64,000 nt of DNA, taken from contig WRAI01000001.1 of the NCBI GenBank assembly GCA_009780275.1, forward strand, positions 1-64,000, in the 5' to 3' direction. The stretch comes from Oscillospiraceae bacterium (lineage in GTDB: Bacteria; Bacillota; Clostridia; Oscillospirales; UBA929). A program made the position numbers and the translations under genes. Positions 42,445 to 51,231 of the stretch are shown piece after piece. The first letter of the stretch is position 1. Each line of letters opens with the position of its first letter. The notes beneath the pieces were generated by a model. That model made no database searches and was not told the origin of the DNA. It saw only the letters and a program-made list of their open reading frames with translations.

Positions 42445-44052
42445 TTATACGACACCGATATCTCGCCGTCGATAACCTATAAAGCCTAGTGTTGTTAAAC
42501 TCAACGCAACGGCAAGCATTACGATAACCGTTGTCCAGTTAATCGTTTCCATCGGTAATTGTGGGAGCATACCATGGGGCGAAAGGTTGCCTAACCACGT
42601 TAAGCCTTGCATATTGCCAAACATTGCGCCAAAAAAACTGACACCAAACGCAGCCCAAATAAGCCCTGTCAACTTTGGAGCAACTCCAATCAAAAATAAC
42701 GCCAGTCCTAAAAATGCCCATTGTGCCGGCAAGTACGCTAAGTTGGCTTCGATCAACCCTCTCAACGGCAAGTCGGCGGGGCTGTTAAGCAGTTGTGACG
42801 CTACGACGTAGAGCGAAAACGCCGTTACCAGCTGCAACACAATACTGGCAATAAAGGAAATGACAGCATAGCCGTTTAAATAACTGGCTCGCTTGATAGG
42901 TGCTGAGAGAATCAGCTCGCTGCGATGCTCTTTTTCTTCGCCCTTGGCTTTATTGATGTATAGCAATAGAAATATCAGAGAGAAAATCGACATTTGCATG
43001 GTAATCATGCCGGCAAATAACTGCGGCATAGTAAAGCCATCAACGTGGAGCAGCAGTTGTTTATAAAACGCATTGCTTTTGATAAATCCGTCAATGTCGC
43101 CTATAATTGAGCCATAGGATGCGGCTGTTAGAGACATGGTAACAATGCCGATAATTAACAGAGGTAACAGCAATTTCAATGCAAGTCCGATATGATGTGT
43201 CAACAGCTTGCCGCCATAAGGCTTTCCGGATTTGTCAGGCAGAAGCCCTTGATCAATGTCACGCCGCAGATTTAAGCGGTAGGCAATGCCTGCAATGCCG
43301 ACTGCCGTTAATAATAGAATCGGCACAGGCCACCAGTGATTTTCGATAAACGGCTGGGCACGGAGAATCAAACCCATCGGGCTAATACGTGACAGCCATT
43401 CAATGCCACCCGCGTCGCCTGCGCCGCGTAGTAGATAGGATACCGCCAGCGCGGTAAAGCTGTACCCTTTTGCGCCGCGTGAGCTAGATGACAACTGCGC
43501 AAATAGTGCCGCAATCGACGCGAATACGAGCCCAATGGCCATGAGTATTGTGCCCCAAAGCAATGCGCCATTGAGCGTGATACTTGACTCGCCGCGCCCT
43601 ATCAAAAACAACGCCAATGCTACGACTAAACCCATGACGATATTGACCAACACTGCGCTAATCATGGCGGCGTGCAGATTGGAAAGTCGCCCGACAGGCA
43701 ATGAGCGCACGACTTCATAACGTCCTTTTTCCTCGTCGGCACGCGTGTGACGCACAACGAATATAATGTTGGCCACGGCAACGGCAATGGCGGTAAAGAG
43801 CAACATCATAACGGTGTACATTGCGCCGATGGTGAAGTTATCCTGCCCGTAAACAGGGCCGCACATAGCGACCATGGCGGGATTTCCCATCATGCCGGCA
43901 AGCTGCGTACGGCTTGCTTCGTCAGCCATCGCCGAACCAAATGTGATGTAAATCATCGCCAACACGCTCGCCAGCATAAGCACCCAGACAGTAGACATCG
44001 TGCGTTCGCGGCGTAAAGCGAGGCGGGTGAGAGTGGGGGTGTTATGAAACAT
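42445..44052 (-). CDS. ABC exporter permease, fused 12-helix ABC-2 type
   Basis: 535 residues with two repeats of six membrane helices, each half like a single ABC-2 permease. The first outer loop (residues about 40-75) is long. RHTRADEEKGRYEVVRSLP and NKAKGEEKEHRSELILSAP are equivalent cytoplasmic coupling stretches in the two halves (R-x-E-E-x-G-R-x-E-L-x-x-S-x-P), showing internal duplication. Such permeases pair with a single ATPase in tetronasin/multidrug-type exporters. Start directly follows the ATPase stop. Confidence 0.85.
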   Translation of the reverse strand: MFHNTPTLTRLALRRERTMSTVWVLMLASVLAMIYITFGSAMADEASRTQLAGMMGNPAMVAMCGPVYGQDNFTIGAMYTVMMLLFTAIAVAVANIIFVVRHTRADEEKGRYEVVRSLPVGRLSNLHAAMISAVLVNIVMGLVVALALFLIGRGESSITLNGALLWGTILMAIGLVFASIAALFAQLSSSSRGAKGYSFTALAVSYLLRGAGDAGGIEWLSRISPMGLILRAQPFIENHWWPVPILLLTAVGIAGIAYRLNLRRDIDQGLLPDKSGKPYGGKLLTHHIGLALKLLLPLLIIGIVTMSLTAASYGSIIGDIDGFIKSNAFYKQLLLHVDGFTMPQLFAGMITMQMSIFSLIFLLLYINKAKGEEKEHRSELILSAPIKRASYLNGYAVISFIASIVLQLVTAFSLYVVASQLLNSPADLPLRGLIEANLAYLPAQWAFLGLALFLIGVAPKLTGLIWAAFGVSFFGAMFGNMQGLTWLGNLSPHGMLPQLPMETINWTTVIVMLAVALSLTTLGFIGYRRRDIGVV

Positions 44053-44937
44053 TTATATCACCTCGTCCCTGCCGTAATGCTGCATGAATAATTCTTCCAG
44101 GCTCGGTGGAGTGCTCTGTAATAATTTTATGCCAAACTGATTGACATGGTTGATAATCATACCCATTTGTGCCGTATCGACATGGAACGTCAGCGCATCA
44201 CCCATTGGCGCGATATCAAAGATGCCTGGCAAATTCTCCAACCCCTCAATCGGTCGATCGGTGACCACTTTTATGGTGTAGCGGGTCAAATGACGCAACT
44301 CGTCGAGCGTGCCGACCTGCACAACTTCGCCGTCGCGGATAATGCCGATGCGATCACACAGCTTTTCGACCTCGCTCATGATATGACTGGACAGGAAAAT
44401 ACCCTTGCCGCGATTCTTTTGCGCCAAAACGTACTCTTGAAAAACAAGCTCCATCAAGGGATCCAGCCCGCTGGTCGGTTCGTCAAGGATGTATAAGTCA
44501 ACATCAGAAGCAAAAGCGGCAATCAGCGCGACTTTTTGGCGGTTGCCTTTGGAATAGGTGCGACATTTTTTTGTGGTATCGAGATCAAAGTCTTTGACGA
44601 GTTTATCACGTAGGCCTTTGTCATAATGACCGCGCAATTTGGCAAACAAATCGATAACCTCACCGCCGGTTAGATTTGGCCAGAGGTTGACATCACCCGG
44701 GACATAGGCGATTTTCGTGTGAATCCTGACAGCGTCGCGCCAAGCGTCTTGGCCGAAAACTTTGGCTTGACCCTGTGTGGCTTTGAGGATACCCAACAAC
44801 ACGCGGATGGTCGTGGATTTGCCCGCGCCGTTGGGGCCGATGTAGGCGAAGACTTCACCCGATTCGACTTGCAAATTGACGTTGCGCAAGGCCTGCACCT
44901 TGCCGAAGTTTTTGGACAAGTTAGTCAGTTCAATCAT
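44053..44937 (-). CDS. ABC exporter ATP-binding subunit
   Basis: 294 residues. Walker A GPNGAGKST, a signature loop of the form YSKGNRQKVALI in place of LSGGQ, Walker B LYILDEPTSGLDPL and H-loop SSHIMSE are all present. A C-terminal domain of about 80 residues follows, as in drug-export ATPases. GGGGTG precedes the ATG at 44937; a GTG at 44946 is less likely. It forms a two-gene operon with the permease. Confidence 0.9.
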   Translation of the reverse strand: MIELTNLSKNFGKVQALRNVNLQVESGEVFAYIGPNGAGKSTTIRVLLGILKATQGQAKVFGQDAWRDAVRIHTKIAYVPGDVNLWPNLTGGEVIDLFAKLRGHYDKGLRDKLVKDFDLDTTKKCRTYSKGNRQKVALIAAFASDVDLYILDEPTSGLDPLMELVFQEYVLAQKNRGKGIFLSSHIMSEVEKLCDRIGIIRDGEVVQVGTLDELRHLTRYTIKVVTDRPIEGLENLPGIFDIAPMGDALTFHVDTAQMGMIINHVNQFGIKLLQSTPPSLEELFMQHYGRDEVI

Positions 44938-45228
44938 GGCAGTCACCCCATATTAAGTTATTATTTGTAGTGTAGCATATTTTTGTCTTGGGGTCTAGTT
45001 GCCGATGGGCGCTTTCAGCGTCCAATTGCACTTAAAAATGTTTTGTGCGCTGTGTAAACACCCTATAAACATATCTATGCAACACTTGACAAATACCTTA
45101 TAAAATTCGATAAAAGCGTGCTTTTTTGTGGGGTAGCGTTACATCATATGCGGAGTGGGAAAATCATTCGCCATTATGACATTGCTGTGTATAGAGATAT
45201 ATCGTCCTCTCTTTACAAAGAGGAGACG

Positions 45229-45513
45229 ATGGAGTATAATCAACACATGGATATAATATTGACTTACCTCGCCGCGATTTCGATTATCGCTGTCATTGCC
45301 GCCGTTTACGATAAACAAGCCGCTAAGAAGCAACGCAGCCGCGTGCCGGAACGGACGCTGATGCTGATTGCGCTGTTGGGTGGCTCGGTTGCTATGTTTG
45401 TCTGCATGAAGTTGGTGCGGCATAAGACCAAGCATAAGAAATTTATGCTTGGCTTGCCATTGATGGCGGTGACGCAGGGGGCATTGGTTTGGTTAATGTG
45501 GAGCAGGATGTAG
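45229..45513 (+). CDS. DUF1294-family small membrane protein
   Basis: 94 residues with three or four hydrophobic segments. YDKQAAKKQRSRVPERTLML, ALLGGSVAM and RHKTKHKKFMLGLPL are the diagnostic DUF1294 blocks. Function of the family is unknown. AGGAG lies close to the ATG at 45229; ATG at 45247 would give a shorter first helix and is also possible. The 290 bases upstream hold no gene. Confidence 0.8.
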   Translation: MEYNQHMDIILTYLAAISIIAVIAAVYDKQAAKKQRSRVPERTLMLIALLGGSVAMFVCMKLVRHKTKHKKFMLGLPLMAVTQGALVWLMWSRM

Positions 45514-45528
45514 AGAGAACAATAATAG

Positions 45529-45560
45529 AGGCAGTCGATGATGATACATCGACTGCCTTT
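45529..45560. terminator. Terminator after the DUF1294 gene
   Basis: AGGCAGTCGATG pairs perfectly with CATCGACTGCCT around six bases, followed by TT. It lies between convergent genes and may serve both strands. Confidence 0.75.
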
Positions 45561-45628
45561 ATCTTAGCTGTTGTGTTCGAGTTTTGTTGCGTTGTCATTT
45601 ATGGGCATGCCTGTTTCTCTGCTATCGG

Positions 45629-46354
45629 TTACATTTTCGCCGTAAAATCCAGTGCAATCCATCCGCGGCCGTTCAACAGCCGACCCCAACGCCTTGCGCC
45701 CTGGCCGTCGGATTCGGCAACAACGGTGACTTGCGTGTTGCGGGGTAAAGCGCCGACGCGGGCGTAGTTTGTGCCTGCGCCACGGCGGATGTTAAGGCCT
45801 CGGGCTGCCGTCACGTGCACGCGGTAAGGTGTGAATGTTGGCGGTGCAGGCGCGGGTGGTGGCTGTATTGCGCCGCGTACGCGGGCGAGGAATGTGTGCC
45901 AATCATACGGACGCCCGCTGCGGAGCATTTGCGGGCAGCTCTTGCCGTTCCAATGATGGTGTTGTACGATATTTGTTGTTTGAATGTTGTACCGCCGGCA
46001 CAACAACGCTGTTAACTCAGTCGCGCGATTGTTGGCGGCGAGTAGGTCGCCATCGGCATTTTGGCAGATTTCGATGCCGATGGATTGCCGGTTGCCGGGG
46101 CCCGCGCCATCGCCGGCATGAAAAGCGTCTTCGTTGTCGGGCAAGTGTTGAAAAATCTCACGTTCATCGACAGTGTAATGCCAGCTTATTGGTGCGTTGG
46201 TCGCTGTCGTGCTGCGAATGAATGTATTGTGTGCCCGTGCGTTAGCGCCGCGGTCGCTGTTGCCGGTGTTATGGATGGTGATAAAGCGCATGGGGCTCAC
46301 CCGGCCGGGGCGGTTTCTGCGGCCCACAGGGATAAAATCTTGTACAATGTTCAT
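45629..46354 (-). CDS. N-acetylmuramoyl-L-alanine amidase (PGRP/Amidase_2) with SH3b domain
   Basis: 241 residues. Zinc ligands lie in FITIHNTGN, then DAFHAGDG and later HWNGKSCPQMLR. A Pro-rich linker (PPPAPAPP) leads to a C-terminal bacterial SH3 domain (RGLNIRRGAGTNYARVG). It lacks a signal peptide, as an endolysin would. Overlaps the holin gene by four bases. AAGGAGG before the ATG. This lysis pair is about 4.2 kb from the tail cluster, with the ABC operon between. Confidence 0.9.
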   Translation of the reverse strand: MNIVQDFIPVGRRNRPGRVSPMRFITIHNTGNSDRGANARAHNTFIRSTTATNAPISWHYTVDEREIFQHLPDNEDAFHAGDGAGPGNRQSIGIEICQNADGDLLAANNRATELTALLCRRYNIQTTNIVQHHHWNGKSCPQMLRSGRPYDWHTFLARVRGAIQPPPAPAPPTFTPYRVHVTAARGLNIRRGAGTNYARVGALPRNTQVTVVAESDGQGARRWGRLLNGRGWIALDFTAKM

Positions 46355-46557
46355 TTGTCTTCCTCCTTGCATTCGGGCAAGCCGGCCAACGCCGTTAAAA
46401 CTGACAAAATGCCCGATAACGCGACGGCTGAAACAACGATTTGCCAATTGACTTCGCTCAATACGGCTTTGGTACTGATGATTGCAGCCGCTGTCTGTGC
46501 CATGGTACGGACAGCGCGGATGCTTGCGGCGCGGAGCCAGATTTTAATGGCTTGCAT
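46351..46557 (-). CDS. Holin, r1t-like
   Basis: 68 residues. Starts with a basic amphipathic part (KIWLRAASIRAVRTMAQTAA), then two hydrophobic helices with NWQIVVSAVALSGILSVLTA and an end LAGLPECKEE. That layout matches the r1t-type holin family. The ATGA overlap with the amidase makes a minimal holin-endolysin cassette. GGGAGG before the ATG. Confidence 0.8.
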   Translation of the reverse strand: MQAIKIWLRAASIRAVRTMAQTAAAIISTKAVLSEVNWQIVVSAVALSGILSVLTALAGLPECKEEDK

Positions 46558-46592
46558 GGGTTGACCTCCCTTTATTTTTATTTCAACATATG

Positions 46593-46628
46593 AAACAGCC
46601 GCCCCGTTTACGCGCGGAGCGGCTGTTT
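46593..46628 (-). terminator. Hairpin between lipoprotein and holin genes
   Basis: AAACAGCCGC pairs perfectly with GCGGCTGTTT around 16 bases. On the minus strand only TTT follows, so it is a modest terminator for the lipoprotein gene. Confidence 0.6.
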
Positions 46629-46694
46629 GGGCGGAATCGGCTGCCTCTCCGATTCCATGTTATGTTGTTATACGACAAGTTGTGACAAGATGAG

Positions 46695-47291
46695 TTAGCG
46701 TACTGTGAAGGTTTCCAGCATGGTGACAACGTCGTCCATAAAGTCGGTGTCGTCCATGCGTGTGTAGGTGACGGTGAAAATCATGTCGTTGGCAAGAATA
46801 AAAAATTGATAGGTCATCTCTACGCCTGGAAAATCAGATTGGTACATAATAAAGGCGGCTTCTTTGCCGTTGATTTCCAAGTCGTCTTCGCGCTCCATCA
46901 GTTCAAAGCCGCTGAAAAGGTTTTCGAGCATGGGGATTGTAGCGTCAAGCATATCATCAAGATCGAAGCCCTGCGAGTTTTCGGGAATGACGTTGATGTT
47001 AGACGCGCTGTGGGGTGCTGCAAGCGCCGCGATTCCGGGCAGCAAATCTGAAATTTCCCAACCATCGGCGATTTCCATTGTAAAACGTTCGCCTGTCAGC
47101 AAACCCTCTTCATCGATTGGCTCAGTTATAGTTGGTTCTGTTGTTTCGCCATTAGGCTCGGCAGATATTATGGTCTCGGTGGGTGCTGTTGTTTCGCCAT
47201 TTGGTTCGGTTGTCGTGCCGTTATTGTCGCAAGCTGTCAACAGCAGAACGAACAACGCGCACAGGATTGCGGGAATTAAGATTTTCTTCAT
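46695..47291 (-). CDS. Lipoprotein of unknown function
   Basis: 198 residues. Signal peptide with lipobox LLTAC (Cys at residue 21), a Thr/Glu/Pro-rich linker with two EPNGETT repeats, then a 140-residue alpha/beta domain with FTMEIADGWEI and a last strand/helix VVTMLETFTV. The fold resembles small PsbP/LpqN-like surface domains (similar to DUF1795 types), but this is only suggestive. Good AGGAGG before the ATG. Confidence 0.75.
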   Translation of the reverse strand: MKKILIPAILCALFVLLLTACDNNGTTTEPNGETTAPTETIISAEPNGETTEPTITEPIDEEGLLTGERFTMEIADGWEISDLLPGIAALAAPHSASNINVIPENSQGFDLDDMLDATIPMLENLFSGFELMEREDDLEINGKEAAFIMYQSDFPGVEMTYQFFILANDMIFTVTYTRMDDTDFMDDVVTMLETFTVR

Positions 47292-47365
47292 TGAATTTTT
47301 CCTCCTAGATTGGCGGCCCTTTATCAGCCGCAGAAAAAATAGTATACATCACTGTTGGCGGATTG

Positions 47366-48037
47366 TCAAGGCGAGTAGCGGCATAACGTTGTCACATGCG
47401 CCCATGCAATGTCATCAAATGCCGCGAGCGATCCATGCGCCTGTGACTGATCGAGCCTGTGCCGGTTGGTGGCTGTGTAGGCAACACAGGTCATGCCGGC
47501 CGACAATGCTGCTTTGATGCCGTTGGTGGAGTCCTCGATGACCAGACACTCGGACGGGACAGCATCCAATTGCTCAGCGGCTTTAAGAAAAATATCAGGG
47601 AATGGCTTGCCTTGGGTTACGTCGTCACCGGTGACGACGGCTGACAGATATGGCGCCAGCCCGAGCCGTTCAATGACAAAGTTGACCATCTCACGGGTCG
47701 AGGATGAAGCGATGGCCATCTTGATGCCTTGTGTTTGGGCGCGTTGCATCCATGCTTTGACGCCGGGTTGGAGCTGTACATCGCCATGGCGTAAGGCATC
47801 CATTAACGATTTGACGTAGATGGATGACAGTTCATCCTGCGTATGCGGCAAGTGTGGGTACCACTCGCGCATGAGTCGACCGAAAATGTGGTAGGATACG
47901 CCGGTGAGCGCTGCAATTTCCTTTTGCCCAAATGGTAGCCCGAGGTCGGCGAAAAGCGCGGCATCGGCGTCGTTATACAACGGCTCACTGTCGATAAGCA
48001 CGCCGTCCATATCCCAGAGGATGACTTTGAAATGCAT
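47366..48037 (-). CDS. HAD-superfamily phosphatase (beta-phosphoglucomutase/CbbY-like)
   Basis: 223 residues. Motif I DMDGVLIDSEPL (nucleophile and acid Asp), motif II SSSTRE, motif III TQGKPFPDIF (Lys) and motif IV VIEDSTNGIKAA. A helical cap lies at about 17-85. It resembles sugar-phosphate phosphatases or mutases of the CbbY group; the substrate cannot be fixed. AAAGGAT precedes the ATG at 48037. It diverges from the PadR gene. Confidence 0.88.
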   Translation of the reverse strand: MHFKVILWDMDGVLIDSEPLYNDADAALFADLGLPFGQKEIAALTGVSYHIFGRLMREWYPHLPHTQDELSSIYVKSLMDALRHGDVQLQPGVKAWMQRAQTQGIKMAIASSSTREMVNFVIERLGLAPYLSAVVTGDDVTQGKPFPDIFLKAAEQLDAVPSECLVIEDSTNGIKAALSAGMTCVAYTATNRHRLDQSQAHGSLAAFDDIAWAHVTTLCRYSP

Positions 48038-48118
48038 ATTAAAATATCCTTTCTGATGTTGCATTTTTGCGTTATATATGCTATACTGTCGAAAATATGA
48101 CACAGAGGAGATGCCGTC

Positions 48119-48439
48119 ATGACAAACGAAAATGCCATTCGAGAATACTTGCCCATGACAGAGACGATGTATTATATCCTGCTGTCACTGCATGAGCCGC
48201 GCCATGGTTACGGCATATTTCTTGACGTCAAAGCTTTGACCGGCGGGCGCCTGTCGCTTGCTGCAGGCACAATCTACAACAGCTTGTCGCGTTTAGAACG
48301 TGACGGATTGATTGTTGTGTGCGAAGAGACCGAGCGACGGAAAGTATATGCCATTCAGCCATCGGGCAGGGCGGTGTTGCAAGCCGAAGTGGCGCGCTTA
48401 GTAGAGCTTACGACAAACGGAAAGACATTGATAGGGTAG
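48119..48439 (+). CDS. PadR-family transcriptional regulator
   Basis: 106 residues, short PadR-s2 form. MTETMYYILLSLHEPRHGYG, LAAGTIYNSLSRLERDGLI and RKVYAIQPSGR are the PadR winged-helix signatures. GAGGAG precedes the ATG. It converges with the serine hydrolase gene and their ends overlap by 32 bases. PadR proteins usually repress adjacent membrane or drug-export genes; here the divergent HAD gene is the nearest candidate. Confidence 0.9.
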   Translation: MTNENAIREYLPMTETMYYILLSLHEPRHGYGIFLDVKALTGGRLSLAAGTIYNSLSRLERDGLIVVCEETERRKVYAIQPSGRAVLQAEVARLVELTTNGKTLIG

Positions 48440-49739
48440 TTGAGCCAAACATGCCGTTAGCGGGGCAGGTGAGGTAAAGATTGTTGCCGTCAAAGCGCAA
48501 AACCAGCCTATCAAAATGCGGGAAGTTGCGATGTTGCCATTCAATCGTCAGCATGTCACCATCCCAATGGAAGCACGCTGAGACATTGCCGCCGGAGGCT
48601 ACGTCGCTACCCGATGTCCAGTACACTGTGCCGAACGGCAGTGGTTTGTGTGGCGTTGTTAGCCAGTGTTCGCGGCCGGAGGTTATCGTATATGCGCTGT
48701 CATTCATTTGCATGGTCAATATGCAAGTGCCATTGGTGAACTGTAAACGGATTTGCCCGTCTTCGCCTGAGAATACTTTGTTGTTAATGTTTGTCTCAAT
48801 ATCGGGTGCTGCCAACGCAGGTAAGATGTGTGTGTAGACGTGTTCGAGTGTGGCTTGCATATCAACAACGAAACCCGACAGCGCCAATACGGCGTCATGT
48901 TCGGGGAAGACAATGCAGTATTGCCCTAATGCGCCGTCACCGCGAAATGTGCCGTGCTGTCCGCGCCAAAACTGATAGCCGTAGCCTTGAGACCAGTCGG
49001 GGCGTGGATCGAAGATGCCGCTGTCCGAATGGGCGGTGGTTGCTTGTTTTATCCAGTCTTCTGACACAAGGCGTTTGCCGTTATATACGCCGGCATTGAG
49101 GTAGAGTAAACCGAGCTTTGACAGGTCTTCCAACCGTAGCATCAAACCCCAGCCGCCTAAACTTGCGCCCGAGGCGTCGGTTTGCCACGTGATGTCGGAA
49201 AATTCGAGCGGCGCAAAGAGCTTCTCTTGCAAGAAGTTTTCTAATGTACGTCCTGTCACTTTCTGTAAAATGAGTGACAACATATGGCTTGCCGTTGAGT
49301 TATACACAAAGTGCGTGCCGGGCTGTGATTGCAATGGCGCGTCAAAGAAGGCCTGGGCCCAGTCGTCACTTGTGCCGTTATGGCGCGGCCACTCCGGCTC
49401 AATGTGATGTCCTGTGTTCATCGTTAGCAAGTGGTGAATGGTGAGCTGTTTGACGTAGGGACAATCGGGGCGCCCGTCGCCTGCAAGAATCCTTGATTGC
49501 GGAAAGTAATCAACAACGACGTCATCAACCGAAAGTAAACCGTCATCAACACAAATACCGATAGCTGTTGCCGTGAATGACTTGGTGATAGAGTAGACAT
49601 ATACCTTGTCATCAGCTTGGTATGGCTGCCAGGCTGTAGAACGCAAGATTTTGCCGTGTTGCAGCAACGTGTAACCGCGAATGCAGTCCTGCGGATTAGA
49701 CGTGACGGCGCGTTCAAAGGCATCGAGATGGTTGGTCAT
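48408..49739 (-). CDS. Serine beta-lactamase-like hydrolase (class C/penicillin-binding fold)
   Basis: 443 residues. SITKSF is the SxxK nucleophile motif and YNSTASH the YxN motif; GTFRGDGALG lies where the third KTG-like motif is expected (HGTFRGDG). No signal peptide, so it is cytoplasmic or secreted by another route. A C-terminal beta domain (about 330-443) follows, as in many esterase-like family members. CAGGAGG fixes the ATG at 49739. Likely an esterase, amidase or D-aminopeptidase rather than an antibiotic lactamase. Confidence 0.85.
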   Translation of the reverse strand: MTNHLDAFERAVTSNPQDCIRGYTLLQHGKILRSTAWQPYQADDKVYVYSITKSFTATAIGICVDDGLLSVDDVVVDYFPQSRILAGDGRPDCPYVKQLTIHHLLTMNTGHHIEPEWPRHNGTSDDWAQAFFDAPLQSQPGTHFVYNSTASHMLSLILQKVTGRTLENFLQEKLFAPLEFSDITWQTDASGASLGGWGLMLRLEDLSKLGLLYLNAGVYNGKRLVSEDWIKQATTAHSDSGIFDPRPDWSQGYGYQFWRGQHGTFRGDGALGQYCIVFPEHDAVLALSGFVVDMQATLEHVYTHILPALAAPDIETNINNKVFSGEDGQIRLQFTNGTCILTMQMNDSAYTITSGREHWLTTPHKPLPFGTVYWTSGSDVASGGNVSACFHWDGDMLTIEWQHRNFPHFDRLVLRFDGNNLYLTCPANGMFGSTTLSMSFRLS

Positions 49740-49896
49740 GGGGTATCCTCCTGATGGTTTTCGAGGGGTGAGATGGCAAGGTGCCTGTGGATGATAGAGT
49801 ATCGTCACTACAATATATCAGATTGCCTTGTGCTTGTCAAAATGAGAAAAGCACTCACCGTTTTTTTACCGTGGGTGCTTTTCTTATTCACGCGCG

Positions 49897-50067
49897 CTAT
49901 GACTCGGCGTTATGCGAGCCTTTTCTCTTTTGGACCGCTTCATGCAGCAAATATTCAATTTGCCCGTTGAGTGAGCGGAAATCGTCTTCCGCCCACGCGA
50001 CAAGTTCTTTCCACAGCGTGGCAGACAGGCGCAAAGGGATTTGTTTTTTAGCGTTTTGGTCCGCCAT
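49897..50067 (-). CDS. Arc-type ribbon-helix-helix protein
   Basis: 56 residues: KKQIPLRLSATLWKELVAWA then DDFRSLNGQIEYLLHEAVQK, a compact ribbon-helix-helix DNA-binding fold. It begins two bases after the SPFH stop with no clear ribosome site, so it is probably translated by coupling. The SPFH-RHH pair recurs in Clostridia. It may regulate the SPFH gene; no toxin partner is seen. Confidence 0.75.
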   Translation of the reverse strand: MADQNAKKQIPLRLSATLWKELVAWAEDDFRSLNGQIEYLLHEAVQKRKGSHNAES

Positions 50068-50069
50068 GT

Positions 50070-51086
50070 TTAGTATATTGAGCCGCTGTTGACGATGGGC
50101 TGTGCCTCTTTTGTGCCGCACAGCACAACCAGTAGATTGCTGACCATAGCCGCCTTACGCTCCTCATCCAGATGCACCAGCTCGGTCTCTGACAACTTTT
50201 TCAAGGCCATTTCGACGATGCTGACCGACGCATCGACAATCATTTGTTTGGCGTCAATGACGGCGGTTGCCTGTTGCCGCTGCAACATAACAGGCGCGAT
50301 TTCAGGCGCATAAGACAGATGCGTGATGCGCGCTTCGATGATTTCGAGGCCGGCTAGCCCAACTTTTTCTTGGATTTCAGCTTGTAACTTTTGCGCAATT
50401 TCTTGGCACGAACCGCGCAGAGATTGCTCGCTTTCGTTGCCCTGCGCGTCATAAGGATAGCGTTGCGTGATGTCGCGCAATGCTGAATTGCATTGTACGG
50501 CCAAATATTCTTTATAGTTATCGACGTTGAAAACAGCCTTAGCAGTGTTGATAACGCGCCAGTTCAGCACAATGCCGATAGTAACAGGCGTGCCAAGCGC
50601 GTCATTGATTTTTTGCGTGTCATTGGAAAAAGTCAGCACTTTGAGTGAGATTTTGTTGTTGGGCATAAGCGACTGCAAGCTGTTGATGCTTTTTTGTACG
50701 GTATCAACGGGCGTTTGCTCCAATGTTTGGATATTTGTGCCGCGCGCGGGGTTGATGGTGGTGACAAAGGGATTGACAAAGAAGAAGCCGCCAGACTTAA
50801 TTGAGCCGATGTATTTGCCGAACAGTACGAGCACGAGCGCCTCGTTGGGCTTCAAGACTTTGAGGCCGGCATAGAGTGTGGGGCCGATGAGAAGAAGGTA
50901 CAACCCGGCGACAACAAATGCCGTGACAGCCAGCCAGACAGGCATGTTACCGTTGTACAGCAATACGGCGCATACGCCGATTATGGCGCCCATCACCAGC
51001 ATAGCCAGTGTGTTGAGCAGCAGGACCGCCATGCCGCTCTTGGGGGTAAGGACAATTTCCTCTTGATGGATGTTATGATTTGTCAT
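50070..51086 (-). CDS. SPFH/band-7 domain membrane protein
   Basis: 338 residues. Two N-terminal membrane helices (about 20-45 and 50-72), then the SPFH domain (KPNEALVLVLFGKYIGSIKS ... WRVINTAKAVFNVDNYKEYL) and a coiled-coil end (about 240-310). GFFFVNPFV is a family hallmark. Related proteins scaffold membrane microdomains. AAGGAGG before the ATG at 51086. Confidence 0.88.
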   Translation of the reverse strand: MTNHNIHQEEIVLTPKSGMAVLLLNTLAMLVMGAIIGVCAVLLYNGNMPVWLAVTAFVVAGLYLLLIGPTLYAGLKVLKPNEALVLVLFGKYIGSIKSGGFFFVNPFVTTINPARGTNIQTLEQTPVDTVQKSINSLQSLMPNNKISLKVLTFSNDTQKINDALGTPVTIGIVLNWRVINTAKAVFNVDNYKEYLAVQCNSALRDITQRYPYDAQGNESEQSLRGSCQEIAQKLQAEIQEKVGLAGLEIIEARITHLSYAPEIAPVMLQRQQATAVIDAKQMIVDASVSIVEMALKKLSETELVHLDEERKAAMVSNLLVVLCGTKEAQPIVNSGSIY

Positions 51087-51142
51087 GTGAACTCCTCCTT
51101 GATATTGTTTTGATATCATGAATATATCACAGAAATTTTTGG

Positions 51143-51171
51143 TTGTCAAGCGTTTTTTTGCGTGGTATAAT
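51143..51171 (+). promoter_or_regulatory. Promoter of the aldo/keto reductase
   Basis: TTGTCA (51143-51148) and TATAAT (51166-51171) with a 17-base spacer, about 60 bases before the ATG and divergent from the SPFH gene. Confidence 0.7.
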
Positions 51172-51231
51172 AAAAATAATAGAAAATGGCGCGTCGAAGT
51201 CGCTGCGCCCTAAAACGCGGGAGGTATTTTC

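Noticed and set aside
42243-42482. Plus-strand 79-codon frame
   Set aside because: It runs through a minus-strand consensus promoter and the ABC operon terminator and has no ribosome site.
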